This document shows, piece after piece, positions 8,119 to 16,716 of a DNA stretch of 64,000 nt. The stretch covers positions 1 through 64,000 of the forward strand of contig VGZO01000013.1 in assembly GCA_016872555.1 (NCBI GenBank), in the 5' to 3' direction. Source of the DNA: Planctomycetota bacterium (GTDB lineage: Bacteria > Planctomycetota > Planctomycetia > Pirellulales > UBA1268). Below the pieces are notes generated by a model. That model did no database searches, was not told the DNA's origin, and worked only from the letters and a program-made list of their open reading frames with translations. Positions within the stretch are counted from its first letter, which is position 1, and each line of letters starts with the position of its first letter. The translations under genes and the position numbers were made by a program.

Positions 8119-10212
8119 TCACTTCGACGCCGCCACCAGATCCTGCTTCTTCTTGAGCTCGATGATTTCCTTCTGGATGTTCCCCGGAGTCGGCCGGTAC
8201 TTGGCGAACTCCATCGTGAACACCCCCTGCCCCTGCGTCATGCTGCGCAGGTCGGTCGAGTAGCCGAACGTCTCGGCGAGCGGCACCTCGGCGACGATCG
8301 TCGAGGTGTTGCCGACCGTCTCGGTCGAGATGATCAGCCCGCGGCGCTTGTTGAGCTCGCCGGTGACCGGCCCCTGGAAGTCGGCCGGGACCTCGACCTC
8401 CATCTTCATGATCGGCTCGAGGAGCACCGGCTTGGTGGCGAGGAACGCCTCGCGGAAGCCGGCCCGGGCACAGATCTGGAACGCCATGTCCGACGAATCG
8501 ACGTCGTGGTACGAGCCGTCCTCGAGCGTCGCCTTCACGCCGACGATCGGGAACCCGGCGATCGGCCCCTTGTCGAGCACCGCCCGGAAGCCCTTCTCGA
8601 CCGACGGGATGTATTCGCGCGGCACACGGCCGCCGACGACTGCATCCTCGAAGATGAAGTTCTCGGGAGTGTCCTCGGGGAGCGGCTCGAGGTGGCCGAT
8701 GATGTGGGCGTATTGGCCCGAACCACCGGTCTGCTTCTTGTGCTTGTAGTCGTAGGCCGTGCCCTTGGTGGGGGCCTCGCGGTAGCTGACCTTGGGGGCG
8801 CCGACCTCGACCTCGACCTTGAACTCGCGCTTGATCCGCTCGACGTAGATGTCGAGGTGGAGCTCACCCATCCCGGCGATCAGCGTCTCGCCGGTCTCCT
8901 CGTCGGTGCTCATCCGGAACGTCGGATCCTCGCGCGTGAAGCGCTGCAGCGCCTTGCCGAGCTTGTCGAGGCCGTCGCGGTTGGTCGGCGTGATCGCCAT
9001 CTTGATGACCGGCTCGGGCACGAACATGCTCTCGAGCGTGCAGTACTTCTGCTCCGAGGCGTAGGTGTCGCCGCTGGCCGCATCGACACCCATCACCGCG
9101 ACGATGTCGCCGGCCTCGGCGGTATCGATTTCCTCGCGCTTGTCGGCGTGCATCCGCACGATCCGGCTGAATCGCTGCTTCTGGCTCGTGCGCTGGTTGA
9201 TGTAGGCCTCGCCCTTGGAGATCGAGCCCTGGTAGATCCGCATGAACGTCAACTGGCCGTAGGGGTCGTCGACGATCTTGAAGGCCATGGCCACCAGCGG
9301 CTTCTTCGGATCGGGCACGAGGTCGAACGCCTCGTCGGGCTTGTCCCACTTCTTGGCGATCACCTTCCGCTCGACCGGGTTGGGGAGGTAGCGGACGACT
9401 GCGTCGAGCAGCGGCTGGACGCCCTTGTTCTTGTAGGCCGAGCCGCAGAACACCGGCGTGATGCTCTGGTTTTGCAGCGCCTGCTTGACGACCGCATGGA
9501 TCTCGTCTTCGGAGACCGGCTCCTCGGAGAGGAGCTTCTCCATCAGCGTGTCGGAATACATCGCCAGGCTCTCGAGCATCGCGTGGCGGGCGTCCTTCGC
9601 CGCCGCGGTGAGGTCGGCGGGGATCGGCTCGACGCGGACGGTTTCGCCGTTGTCGCCGTCGAAGTGGATCGCCTTCATCGCCACCAGGTCGATCACCCCC
9701 TGGAGCTTGTCTTCCTTGCCGATCGGGATCTGCATCGGGACGGCGTCGCAGCCGAGCTTCTCGCGGAGCTGCTTGACGACGCGCTCGAAATTGGCGCCGG
9801 TCCGGTCCATCTTGTTGACGAACGCCAGCCGCGGCACCTTGTAGCGCTTCATCTGCCGGTCGACGGTCATCGACTGGCTCTGGACACCGCCGACGGCGCA
9901 GAGCACGAGGATCGCGCCGTCGAGGACGCGCAGGCTACGCTCGACCTCGACGGTGAAATCGACGTGGCCGGGGGTGTCGATGAGGTTGATGTCGCAGTCG
10001 CCCCACTTCACGCTCGTGGCGGCGCTGGTGATCGTGATCCCGCGCTCACGCTCGAGATCCATGTAGTCCATCGTCGCCCCGTCGCCCCCGCCCTTGACCT
10101 CCTGGATGCGGTGGATGCGGCCGGCGTAGTAGAGAATCCGCTCCGAGAGGGTCGTCTTGCCGGAGTCGATGTGGGCGGAGATGCCCATGTTGCGGAGCTT
10201 GGAAAGATCCAT
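8119..10212 (-). CDS. fusA: Elongation factor G, mitochondrial/spirochaete-like (EF-G1 type)
   Basis: 697 residues. GTPase that drives ribosomal translocation. The G1 P-loop AHIDSGKTT (13-21), G3 DTPGH (79-83) and G4 NKMD (133-136) are intact, and the switch region reads ERERGITITSAAT. Several stretches (LRVLDGAILVLCAVGGVQSQ, NKGVQPLLDAVVRYLPNP) look closer to mitochondrial EF-G1 than to E. coli FusA; that is the EF-G1 subtype described for spirochaetes, planctomycetes and deltaproteobacteria. The ATG at 10212 begins MDLSKLRNMGISAHIDSG, the usual family start; a 21-residue in-frame extension upstream lacks family similarity. It is not in a str operon: no rpsL, rpsG or tuf is adjacent. A second EF-G (recycling type) would be expected elsewhere in the genome. 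Confidence 0.95.
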   Translation of the reverse strand: MDLSKLRNMGISAHIDSGKTTLSERILYYAGRIHRIQEVKGGGDGATMDYMDLERERGITITSAATSVKWGDCDINLIDTPGHVDFTVEVERSLRVLDGAILVLCAVGGVQSQSMTVDRQMKRYKVPRLAFVNKMDRTGANFERVVKQLREKLGCDAVPMQIPIGKEDKLQGVIDLVAMKAIHFDGDNGETVRVEPIPADLTAAAKDARHAMLESLAMYSDTLMEKLLSEEPVSEDEIHAVVKQALQNQSITPVFCGSAYKNKGVQPLLDAVVRYLPNPVERKVIAKKWDKPDEAFDLVPDPKKPLVAMAFKIVDDPYGQLTFMRIYQGSISKGEAYINQRTSQKQRFSRIVRMHADKREEIDTAEAGDIVAVMGVDAASGDTYASEQKYCTLESMFVPEPVIKMAITPTNRDGLDKLGKALQRFTREDPTFRMSTDEETGETLIAGMGELHLDIYVERIKREFKVEVEVGAPKVSYREAPTKGTAYDYKHKKQTGGSGQYAHIIGHLEPLPEDTPENFIFEDAVVGGRVPREYIPSVEKGFRAVLDKGPIAGFPIVGVKATLEDGSYHDVDSSDMAFQICARAGFREAFLATKPVLLEPIMKMEVEVPADFQGPVTGELNKRRGLIISTETVGNTSTIVAEVPLAETFGYSTDLRSMTQGQGVFTMEFAKYRPTPGNIQKEIIELKKKQDLVAASK

Positions 10213-10293
10213 GGAGAGCTCGATCCACCTGCGGCGGGGAAAAGGGGGGAACCGCGGAGAATCCCGCGGTTTCAAGGAGGGAAAGACTCCGGG

Positions 10294-10301
10294 AATATAC
10301 T
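10294..10301. promoter_or_regulatory. Back-to-back -10-like element between fusA and the CPBP gene
   Basis: TATACT on the + strand (10296-10301) overlaps TATATT on the - strand (10299-10294) inside the divergent fusA / CPBP intergenic region, about 110 bp before the CPBP ATG and 80 bp before the fusA ATG. No convincing -35 is visible on either side, so this is only a candidate. Confidence 0.35.
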
Positions 10302-10409
10302 CGGCTCTCTCCCCGCCGGACAGGCGGAGGCAGCGCCCCCGCCGTTACGACCCGCCCGGCCAACCGGCCGGGGGGAGTCTTCCGCCCATTCCGGCCCCAC
10401 GAGACGCTG

Positions 10410-11201
10410 ATGACCCCGTCTGTTCCCGCCCCCGGTGATCCGCCCCGTCCCGGCGCCGGGGCACCGCCTCCGGCCGACGGCGCCACGGCGCTGCCCGATC
10501 ACGGCCCCCGGGCGCCATGGGTGACCTGCCTGGCGCCGCTCGTGACATACATGGTCGCCGGCTCGTTTCTCCCCTCGGCGGAGGGCGGCGGGCTCGCCGC
10601 CACGCTCGGCATCCCGTGGGCGGCCTACCCCTGGGCCTACGCCCTCCAGGTCGCGGCGACGCTCGCCGCGATCGGCTGGTGCGGCCGCGACCTGGTGCGG
10701 TGGCTCGGCCGGCCGACGTGGTGGACGGCGCTGGCGGGCGTGGCGTTGGTCGTGCCGTGGGTGATCCTGGCCACGCTCCAGCGCGGGAGCGGCTGGGATC
10801 TCGGCTTCGGGGCCCGGGAGGGGTTCGATCCGTTCACCGCGTTCGGCGCGGGAAGCGCGGCGACCTGGCCGTTTCTCGCGGTGCGCGCCCTCGGGCTGGT
10901 CGTCGCGGTGCCGATCGCCGAGGAGCTGTTCGTGCGCGGGTTCCTCACGCGCTACGTCGTCAACGAGGAGTTCTGGCGGGTGCCGTTCGGCACGCTGTCG
11001 GCGGTCGTCCTCGCGGCCGCGGCCGTGTATGGCGTCGCTACGCATCCGCCCGAGGCGCTCGCCGCCGCAGTGTGGTTTCCCGCGGTGAGCTGGATCGCCT
11101 CCCGGACGCGCCAGCCGATCGACTGCATCCTCGCCCACGCCGGCACGAACCTGGCGCTGGGGGCCTACGTCCTCGCGACCGGATCGTGGTGGTTGATGTG
11201 A
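10410..11201 (+). CDS. CPBP intramembrane protease, exosortase-associated (TIGR03008-like)
   Basis: 263 residues with about seven or eight hydrophobic helices. All CPBP/CAAX-protease motifs are visible: EExxxR (E171, E172, R176 in EELFVR), a lone conserved His (H212 in VATHP) and HxxxN (H243, N247 in HAGTN). The overall sequence resembles the 'CAAX prenyl protease-related' family that accompanies exosortase/PEP-CTERM systems. Such proteins are membrane-embedded glutamic-type proteases; a role in processing PEP-CTERM cargo is inferred, and two PEP-CTERM proteins follow within 5 kb, although the exosortase itself is not in the window. The stop overlaps the GTG start of gluQ (GTGA), so the two genes are translationally coupled. 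Confidence 0.85.
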   Translation: MTPSVPAPGDPPRPGAGAPPPADGATALPDHGPRAPWVTCLAPLVTYMVAGSFLPSAEGGGLAATLGIPWAAYPWAYALQVAATLAAIGWCGRDLVRWLGRPTWWTALAGVALVVPWVILATLQRGSGWDLGFGAREGFDPFTAFGAGSAATWPFLAVRALGLVVAVPIAEELFVRGFLTRYVVNEEFWRVPFGTLSAVVLAAAAVYGVATHPPEALAAAVWFPAVSWIASRTRQPIDCILAHAGTNLALGAYVLATGSWWLM

Positions 11202-12067
11202 ACGCCACGGCAGGCGCCGTCGCACCGCTCCGCGGCCGGCTCGCCCCGACGCCGACCGGGCTGCTCCACGTCGGCCACGCCCGGACCTTCGCGCTGGCCG
11301 CGGCCCGGTCCCGGGGAGCGGGGCTCGTGATGCGGATCGAGGACCTCGACGCCCCGCGCTGCCGCGAGGAATACGTCACCGCCGCGCTCGACGACCTCCG
11401 CTGGCTCGGCCTCGGGTGGACCGAGGGCCCCGACGTCGGCGGGCCGCACGCCCCCTACCGGCAAAGCGGGCGGACGGCGTGGTTTCTCGACGTCTGGCGG
11501 CGGCTCGAGGCGGCGGGGGCGATCTACCCCAGCCCCCACTCGCGGCGCGACGTCGAGGAGGCGGCCACCGCGCCCCACGACTCCCCCGACGGAGGCGAGC
11601 CGATCTTTCCCCCGGCCCTGCGGCCGACGGAGCGGACGCGGGCAACTGCTCCCGGCGGCGTGCCGTGGCGCTTCCGCGTGCCCGACGGCCGGGTGGTGGC
11701 GTTTTCCGACGCCCTTCAGGGCACCGTGACCCGCGTCGCCGGCGTCGACTTCGGCGACTTCATCGTCTGGCGGCGCGACGACCTGGCCGCCTACGAATTG
11801 GCGGTCGTCGCCGACGACCATGCGATGGGGATCGCCGAGGTGGTGAGGGGGGCCGACCTGCTCTCGAGCACCGCGCGGCAGATCCTGCTCGCCGAGGCGC
11901 TCGGCTGGCCGTCGCCGGCGTGGTGCCACGCGGATCTGGTCTGCGATCCCGCAGGCAAGCGGCTCGCGAAGCGCAGCGGCGGCCTGGCGATCCGCGAGCT
12001 CCGCGTTCGCGGGTTCACCCCCGCCGACGTCCTCACCCGTCCGCTGGCCGAGTTGGCCGGCGGCTGA
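11198..12067 (+). CDS. gluQ: Glutamyl-Q tRNA(Asp) synthetase
   Basis: 289 residues. A truncated GluRS-like enzyme that lacks the anticodon-binding domain and glutamylates queuosine-34 of tRNA(Asp). The class I signature is HVGH (24-27), with the fold start RLAPTPTGLLHVGHA, and the KMSKS-like loop is KRLAKRSG (about 252-259). Length and domain content fit GluQRS rather than full GluRS (about 470 residues). The start is a GTG at 11198 overlapping the upstream stop. The Cys ligands of the zinc site found in E. coli GluQRS are absent: the region reads YPSPHSRRDVEEA, with no CxC and no later Cys. The 3' end overlaps the convergent PEP-CTERM gene by 35 bp. Confidence 0.92.
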   Translation: MNATAGAVAPLRGRLAPTPTGLLHVGHARTFALAAARSRGAGLVMRIEDLDAPRCREEYVTAALDDLRWLGLGWTEGPDVGGPHAPYRQSGRTAWFLDVWRRLEAAGAIYPSPHSRRDVEEAATAPHDSPDGGEPIFPPALRPTERTRATAPGGVPWRFRVPDGRVVAFSDALQGTVTRVAGVDFGDFIVWRRDDLAAYELAVVADDHAMGIAEVVRGADLLSSTARQILLAEALGWPSPAWCHADLVCDPAGKRLAKRSGGLAIRELRVRGFTPADVLTRPLAELAGG

Positions 12068-14354
12068 AGCGCCCCGGCGGCCCGCGGCCCTGCCGACCGG
12101 CCGCCGGCGAATCGCGACGCCGGCGCGCGATCCTCCACGCCGCGAGCGCCGCCCCGGCCGCGGCGAGCGTGATCGCCCCCGGCTCCGGGACGGCAGTGAT
12201 CGTGACGAACCCTCCGGCACGCTGGTCGGTGGCGAAGTTCGCCGCGCCGGTCGAGTCGTCGTAGTCGATCTGCCACTGCCGGGTGCCGGACGTGAACCAG
12301 GCACCGTCGGCTAGCGTGCTACTCCCGAAGGTGAACAGGCCGCCGTTCCAGGTGCCGGTGTAGTTGATCAGGGCGAGGCGAGTGCCGATGGCCAGATCGG
12401 TCGCCGGGGCGAGGTCGGCGAGGAACAGCCCCACCGTGCCCGACAGCGTCAGGTTGCCGTCGACGACGATGAGGTCGGCGCGCGCGGCGGCCGCCGCGGC
12501 GGCGTCGATCTCGAGGGAGACCAATGCGCCGCTGCCCAGCGACAGCGATCGGGTGGAGAGCGATTCGATCCCGTCACCGGGGGCGATCACGCCGCCGGCA
12601 CCGACCGTCACGCTCCCGCCGAGGATCCCCGTGCCGCCCAGCGTGCCCCCGATCACACTCACGGCGCCGGTCGCGCCGCCGGCATCGCCATTGACCAGCA
12701 GCCGTCCGCCGCTGACCGCCGCACCGCCGGCAAAGGAGTGGCTGCCGCTGAGGACGAGCGTGCCCGCCTCGACGGCGAGCCCCCCGGCCACGCCACTCGA
12801 AGCACCAGCCGACAGGACGAGCGTCCCCGATCCCGACTTCGTCAGGCCGGCGCTGCCGACGAGCCGGCTGGCGACGGTCGCCGTCCCCGTGCCCTCGACG
12901 GCGATCCGGTTGAGCGACCGCGACAGCCCACCGAGCGCCAGCGTCCCACCGGTCACCAGATAGCCGCCGGTGGCGAACTGCAGCCCCCCCTCGACGCGCT
13001 GGCTCCCGGACACGGTGACCGTGCCCCCCGTCCCGTCGAAGATCCCGCGCGCCGTCGGCAACCACACGGTCGAGCGCGCGGTCCAGGTGGCGTCGAGTGT
13101 GCCCCACGTGCCGGCGCCGCCTCCTCCTCCCGCCCCCGCCCAGCGGATCGACTGGAAGAGTGGATTGGCCGCCGGCCCGGTCGCGGCGACGTCGTAGTAG
13201 GCGGTGAGCTCGGGGAGGTAGCCGCCGGTGCCGCTGCGCGTCACCCCTTCGCTGTACCACAGCGAGTGGCCGGTGGCATCTTGCCGCGTCCGGTCGATCA
13301 TCTGGCGGAGATCGTTCCACGGCGTGGCGGAGCCGGTGCCGAGGATCCGCAGCCCGCCGGCGAGGTCGCCGGTGCGGCTTCCCATCCCCGTGACCTGCGC
13401 GGGCCAGTCGGCGTTGAACGAGGCGATCGTGGTCCGGTAGACCTGCGGCACCACCTCGTCATACAGCCCGGCGGCGACCCAGTCGGACCACTTGGCGTTG
13501 AGGTTCGCGGAGCTGACGTTGAGCACGGCCGGCGCCAGCGAGATCACGACATCGGGTTTGGCGGCGCGGATCGCGTCGTGGAGCTCGGTCGCGAAGGCCT
13601 GCATCTTCCCCTGCCGCCAGGCGACGAACTGCGCGTCGGTCGCGCTGGTGGGGAGGTTGCGGCCGGTCTCCTGGAGGTAGGCCGCGCGGGTCACCGAGTC
13701 GTAGCCGAATTGCACCGGCCAGGCGAGCCGGTCGTCGAACTGGATCACCTGCAGGTCGAATTGCTGCACCGCTTCGACGGCGATCCCCTTGATGAGGTTC
13801 CGCACCTGCGGCACGAGCGGATTCATCCAGGAGAAGCCGTTGCTCGCGTTGGTGTAGTTGCCGGCGCTGTCCTGGAGGAGCCAGCCGTTGTCGCGGGCCT
13901 TGATCGCCAGGGGGTTGCTCGGGTTGCCGAACCCGGCGGCGAGGCCGTATTCGAACCAGGCGCCGTGCACCAGGCCGTTGGCGGCGGCGGCGGAGCGCGT
14001 CTCGGAGAGGAGATTCCGCCCGGCGAGGCTCGGATTGAGCGATGTCGTCCCGGTGACCGCCGTGAGCGTCGGCGAGGTGAAGTTGGTGTAGCCGTTCTTC
14101 CAGGCCTCGACGTAGACGGTGTTGAGGCCGACTCCGCGGAGCGTCGCCATGGTGGTCGAGACGTTGCCCTGCGCGAGGTCGTCGGAGGAGGTCGTGGTCA
14201 GCCACGTGCCGCGCAGCTCGGGGGACGCAGCGTGGCCGGTGACCGGCGGGGCAAGCGCGAACGCTGCCAAGGCGAGCAGCCACGCCGTCGGTGTCGGTCG
14301 GCTCGGGCCGCGTGCGCGGCGCGTTCGGAAGGGGAAGTCTTCAGCTTCGGGCAT
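12033..14354 (-). CDS. PEP-CTERM protein with GHL10 glycoside-hydrolase-like domain
   Basis: 773 residues. Signal peptide (basic RTRRAR region, then hydrophobic WLLALAAFALAPP, ending near GHAAS, about residue 43). Residues about 45-350 match the GHL10 (DUF187) glycoside hydrolase-like barrel: ELRGTWLTTTSSD at its start and LNTVYVEAWKNGY soon after, a family proposed to act on polysaccharide or peptidoglycan. Residues about 380-700 are Gly/Thr/Val-rich beta-strand repeats of the autotransporter-associated kind. The C-terminus is a PEP-CTERM sorting signal: VPEPG, a hydrophobic helix and IARRRR, then an unusual basic tail of about 25 residues. The start ATG is preceded by GGAG (spacing about 9). 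The protein is probably exported, cleaved by an exosortase and surface-associated. The substrate cannot be told from the sequence. Confidence 0.88.
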   Translation of the reverse strand: MPEAEDFPFRTRRARGPSRPTPTAWLLALAAFALAPPVTGHAASPELRGTWLTTTSSDDLAQGNVSTTMATLRGVGLNTVYVEAWKNGYTNFTSPTLTAVTGTTSLNPSLAGRNLLSETRSAAAANGLVHGAWFEYGLAAGFGNPSNPLAIKARDNGWLLQDSAGNYTNASNGFSWMNPLVPQVRNLIKGIAVEAVQQFDLQVIQFDDRLAWPVQFGYDSVTRAAYLQETGRNLPTSATDAQFVAWRQGKMQAFATELHDAIRAAKPDVVISLAPAVLNVSSANLNAKWSDWVAAGLYDEVVPQVYRTTIASFNADWPAQVTGMGSRTGDLAGGLRILGTGSATPWNDLRQMIDRTRQDATGHSLWYSEGVTRSGTGGYLPELTAYYDVAATGPAANPLFQSIRWAGAGGGGGAGTWGTLDATWTARSTVWLPTARGIFDGTGGTVTVSGSQRVEGGLQFATGGYLVTGGTLALGGLSRSLNRIAVEGTGTATVASRLVGSAGLTKSGSGTLVLSAGASSGVAGGLAVEAGTLVLSGSHSFAGGAAVSGGRLLVNGDAGGATGAVSVIGGTLGGTGILGGSVTVGAGGVIAPGDGIESLSTRSLSLGSGALVSLEIDAAAAAAARADLIVVDGNLTLSGTVGLFLADLAPATDLAIGTRLALINYTGTWNGGLFTFGSSTLADGAWFTSGTRQWQIDYDDSTGAANFATDQRAGGFVTITAVPEPGAITLAAAGAALAAWRIARRRRDSPAAGRQGRGPPGRFSRRPTRPADG

Positions 14355-15315
14355 CCGGATCACTCCGTGGGGTACGTGGGGCCGACGGCGCGGGGCTTCG
14401 CGGGTCCTGTGCGCGGACGGGTAACAGTTGACTTGCCGATTCGTCTCCCCCTTGACCCCGCGGGCAGCGCAGCGAATCGCCGCGTTTGGCGGTGGCCTTC
14501 GGTGCCAGGCGCTTTTGGACGCGTCGGGGCACTGCTGGCTCAGCAATCGCCGTACCGTAAGCGGGGGGACACTCGAAGCCGGCGCAGGTCGCGTGAACAC
14601 CGCGATTCGATCGCTGAACGATCTGTCAGGTCCCTCGCGAGAGGCCCCGCCGTCTGGGGTGAATCGCCTCGCGCGGCAAGGTCGATGCGGAGTGATTCGC
14701 TCCACAGAGGCAATCGAGCCCCGCTCGATCCGACACGCGACCTCGGACGAGCGTGAGCCATAAGTCGCTTCCTGCACGGCGACTTGGCTCGGCTGTTCGG
14801 ATTACCCAGCTTCCGGGCACGCCGTTTGCCTATCGCTCCTCGGGATCTTCGTCTGCCCGGCGCGTCATCGCGCGGGGGACGGCCGGAGATGTCCTGAACC
14901 GTGGTCCCACCGGCTTGAACCGGTGGGCGACGGTTGGCCAACCGTCCTAGGAGGCACTGCGCAGCACCGATACGACGTTCCACCGAGTTTTCCACGTTTT
15001 TCCGGCACCCTCGCCCGTGAGCGTTGCCGCGCCGCCGTCGTGCGGCCGGACCACGCCCGCGGGCAAGGCTCCGGTGATTACAGTCGCGCCGTCGGCCGCC
15101 TGAAAGCCGGCTGCGCGCCATGAGCCGGCGATCGTCTCGCGCGGAAGGCATCCGGGCGGGCGCGCCGCCGTGGAATCCGCGCGGCCGATGACCGCGCTGC
15201 ACAGATCAACCGCTTTTGAAAACCGACCAGGCATCGGTCCGGGAGATCATCCGGACCGTGCTTCGGCGACCGTCCATGAGAGGTTTCTACCCGCCACGTT
15301 TCCAAGGAGATGGAG
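14355..15315. other. Long intergenic region without a supportable gene
   Basis: 961 bp between the divergent starts of the two PEP-CTERM genes. Open frames on both strands here are Arg-rich, lack family similarity and lack ribosome binding sites, so none was called. The only clear structure is a pair of adjacent palindromes at 14906-14946 (listed separately). The length suggests divergent promoters or decayed DNA, but no convincing -35/-10 pair was found. Confidence 0.6.
14906..14946. repeat. Two adjacent palindromes (REP-like)
   Basis: CCCACCGG (14906-14913), a six-base loop CTTGAA, and CCGGTGGG (14920-14927) form a perfect 8-bp hairpin. Two bases later lies a perfect 18-bp palindrome GACGGTTGGCCAACCGTC (14929-14946). 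Neither is followed by a T-run, so they are not intrinsic terminators. The form recalls extragenic palindromic (REP) elements; whether copies exist elsewhere cannot be seen in this window. Confidence 0.6.
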
Positions 15316-16716
15316 ATGACGGACCGTCATGTCAGGAAGGTTTCGGGGGCTCAAACGCGCGGCCGCGTTTTCACGATGCTCAATGCAACTGTCGGCCGGT
15401 TCCACGCGGCGCCGATCACGATCGCCGTGCTCTCGCTGGCCCTGGCCGGGGCGCCCGTCCATGCCCAGATCGGCCTCTACGAGATCGCCCGGTTCGATCT
15501 CGGGGCGACGAGCGGAGCCGCCAATCCGTCGTTCATCGGCAGTAATCCGGCAGCCGTCGCCTGGAACGGCTCGCGGCTGTGGGTTGCCGGGTTCAACGGC
15601 AGCGCGACGGTGACCACCACATCGCTCGTCGAGATCACCAACGCCACCCAGCAAGGTGTGCTCACGGCGGCGTACTCGACCCCATTCGGCACGATCAGTA
15701 GTGTGGGAAGCTCGCGCGGCTACACAGGTCTGTCGATCAGCGGCTCCATCCTCGGCGCGTCGTTCGACTCGGGAGCCAACACCGCCACCGGCATCCAGGC
15801 GTTTTCCACCACCAACCAGAAGATGTGGGACCTCTCGGCTTCGGGAACGACCACCGCCAATATCGGCACGACGCGCGGCATGGCCGGGCCGGCATTCGAT
15901 CCCGGCTTTCAGGGAAATCCTGCCCAGGGCGGTGGGCTGGCCTGGGTGACGCAGGGGCAGGGACGCCGTTTCCTCAACGATTCAGTCTCCGGGTCATCAA
16001 TCTACACAACGACCGCAAACGTCCCACCTGGTGCCCAGCAGGGCATGATCATCAACACCAATCCGACGTCGACGACCTGGCGCGACATCGCGTTCGATCC
16101 CACGACCGGGGACCTCTACACACGGGTCAACAACAGCGTCAGCCGCGCCAACCGGACCGGCGCGAACACCGTCAGGGGGCCGACGAGCAATGTCAACGGC
16201 CAATCGGACGTCATCGTCGCGTTGACGGCGACCAATGCGATCGTCACGAATCTCGGGTTCATGAACGCGGTCGTCTCGAGCACGTTCGGCAACTTCGTCA
16301 ACAACTACTCGGGTGACTTGCTGATCTTCAACGATCGGACCATCCAGGGGCAGTCCCCGACCAACGTGGTCAAGTTCACGACCACCAGCGGTTCGACGAT
16401 CACGCCGACGTGGACGTTTCTCAACGGCACCGCGCCGCCGTCGAGCGCCACCGGGGCCTACGATTTCGCGTGGGACCCCGGTACACAGACGCTCGCCGTA
16501 CTCGACTACTCCAACCGTGGCGTCTCGATCTTCAGCACCGCCGTCCCGGAGCCCTCGACCTGGGCGATGGCCGGCATCGCCGGCAGTGCCCTTGCCGGTC
16601 AGGCCGTATGGCGGGCGCGGCGGAAGAAACGCCACAGCGCCGCCGGCAGCGGCGACGCCGCCGAGCCGTCCCTCACGGACGAGCAAAGCAGAACAGGTGC
16701 CCCTCGCCACGGATGA
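15316..16716 (+). CDS. PEP-CTERM sorting-domain protein, beta-rich, unknown function
   Basis: 466 residues. Cleavable signal peptide (hydrophobic ITIAVLSLALAGAPVHA, ending near residue 54), a Ser/Thr/Gly/Asn-rich beta-type body with propeller-like pieces (LWVAGFNGS, DIAFDPTTGDLYTR), then VPEPSTW (about residue 410), a short hydrophobic helix and RARRKKRH. The sorting signal is followed by a further tail of about 33 residues that reaches into the convergent neighbour; PEP-CTERM proteins normally stop at the basic cluster. AAGGAG at 15304-15309 sits six bases before the ATG at 15316 and immediately before an ATG at 15310, so 15316 is preferred. It is probably exported and anchored or secreted through an exosortase. 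No enzymatic motif was recognised. Confidence 0.85.
   Translation: MTDRHVRKVSGAQTRGRVFTMLNATVGRFHAAPITIAVLSLALAGAPVHAQIGLYEIARFDLGATSGAANPSFIGSNPAAVAWNGSRLWVAGFNGSATVTTTSLVEITNATQQGVLTAAYSTPFGTISSVGSSRGYTGLSISGSILGASFDSGANTATGIQAFSTTNQKMWDLSASGTTTANIGTTRGMAGPAFDPGFQGNPAQGGGLAWVTQGQGRRFLNDSVSGSSIYTTTANVPPGAQQGMIINTNPTSTTWRDIAFDPTTGDLYTRVNNSVSRANRTGANTVRGPTSNVNGQSDVIVALTATNAIVTNLGFMNAVVSSTFGNFVNNYSGDLLIFNDRTIQGQSPTNVVKFTTTSGSTITPTWTFLNGTAPPSSATGAYDFAWDPGTQTLAVLDYSNRGVSIFSTAVPEPSTWAMAGIAGSALAGQAVWRARRKKRHSAAGSGDAAEPSLTDEQSRTGAPRHG

Noticed and set aside
12738-14756. A 672-residue open frame on the + strand opposite the GHL10 PEP-CTERM gene
   Set aside because: The - strand protein has signal peptide, GHL10 motifs and PEP-CTERM; the + strand reading is a composition artefact.
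14540-15202. A 220-residue open frame on the - strand in the gene-free region
   Set aside because: Arg-rich, no Shine-Dalgarno and no recognised domain; coding status cannot be supported.
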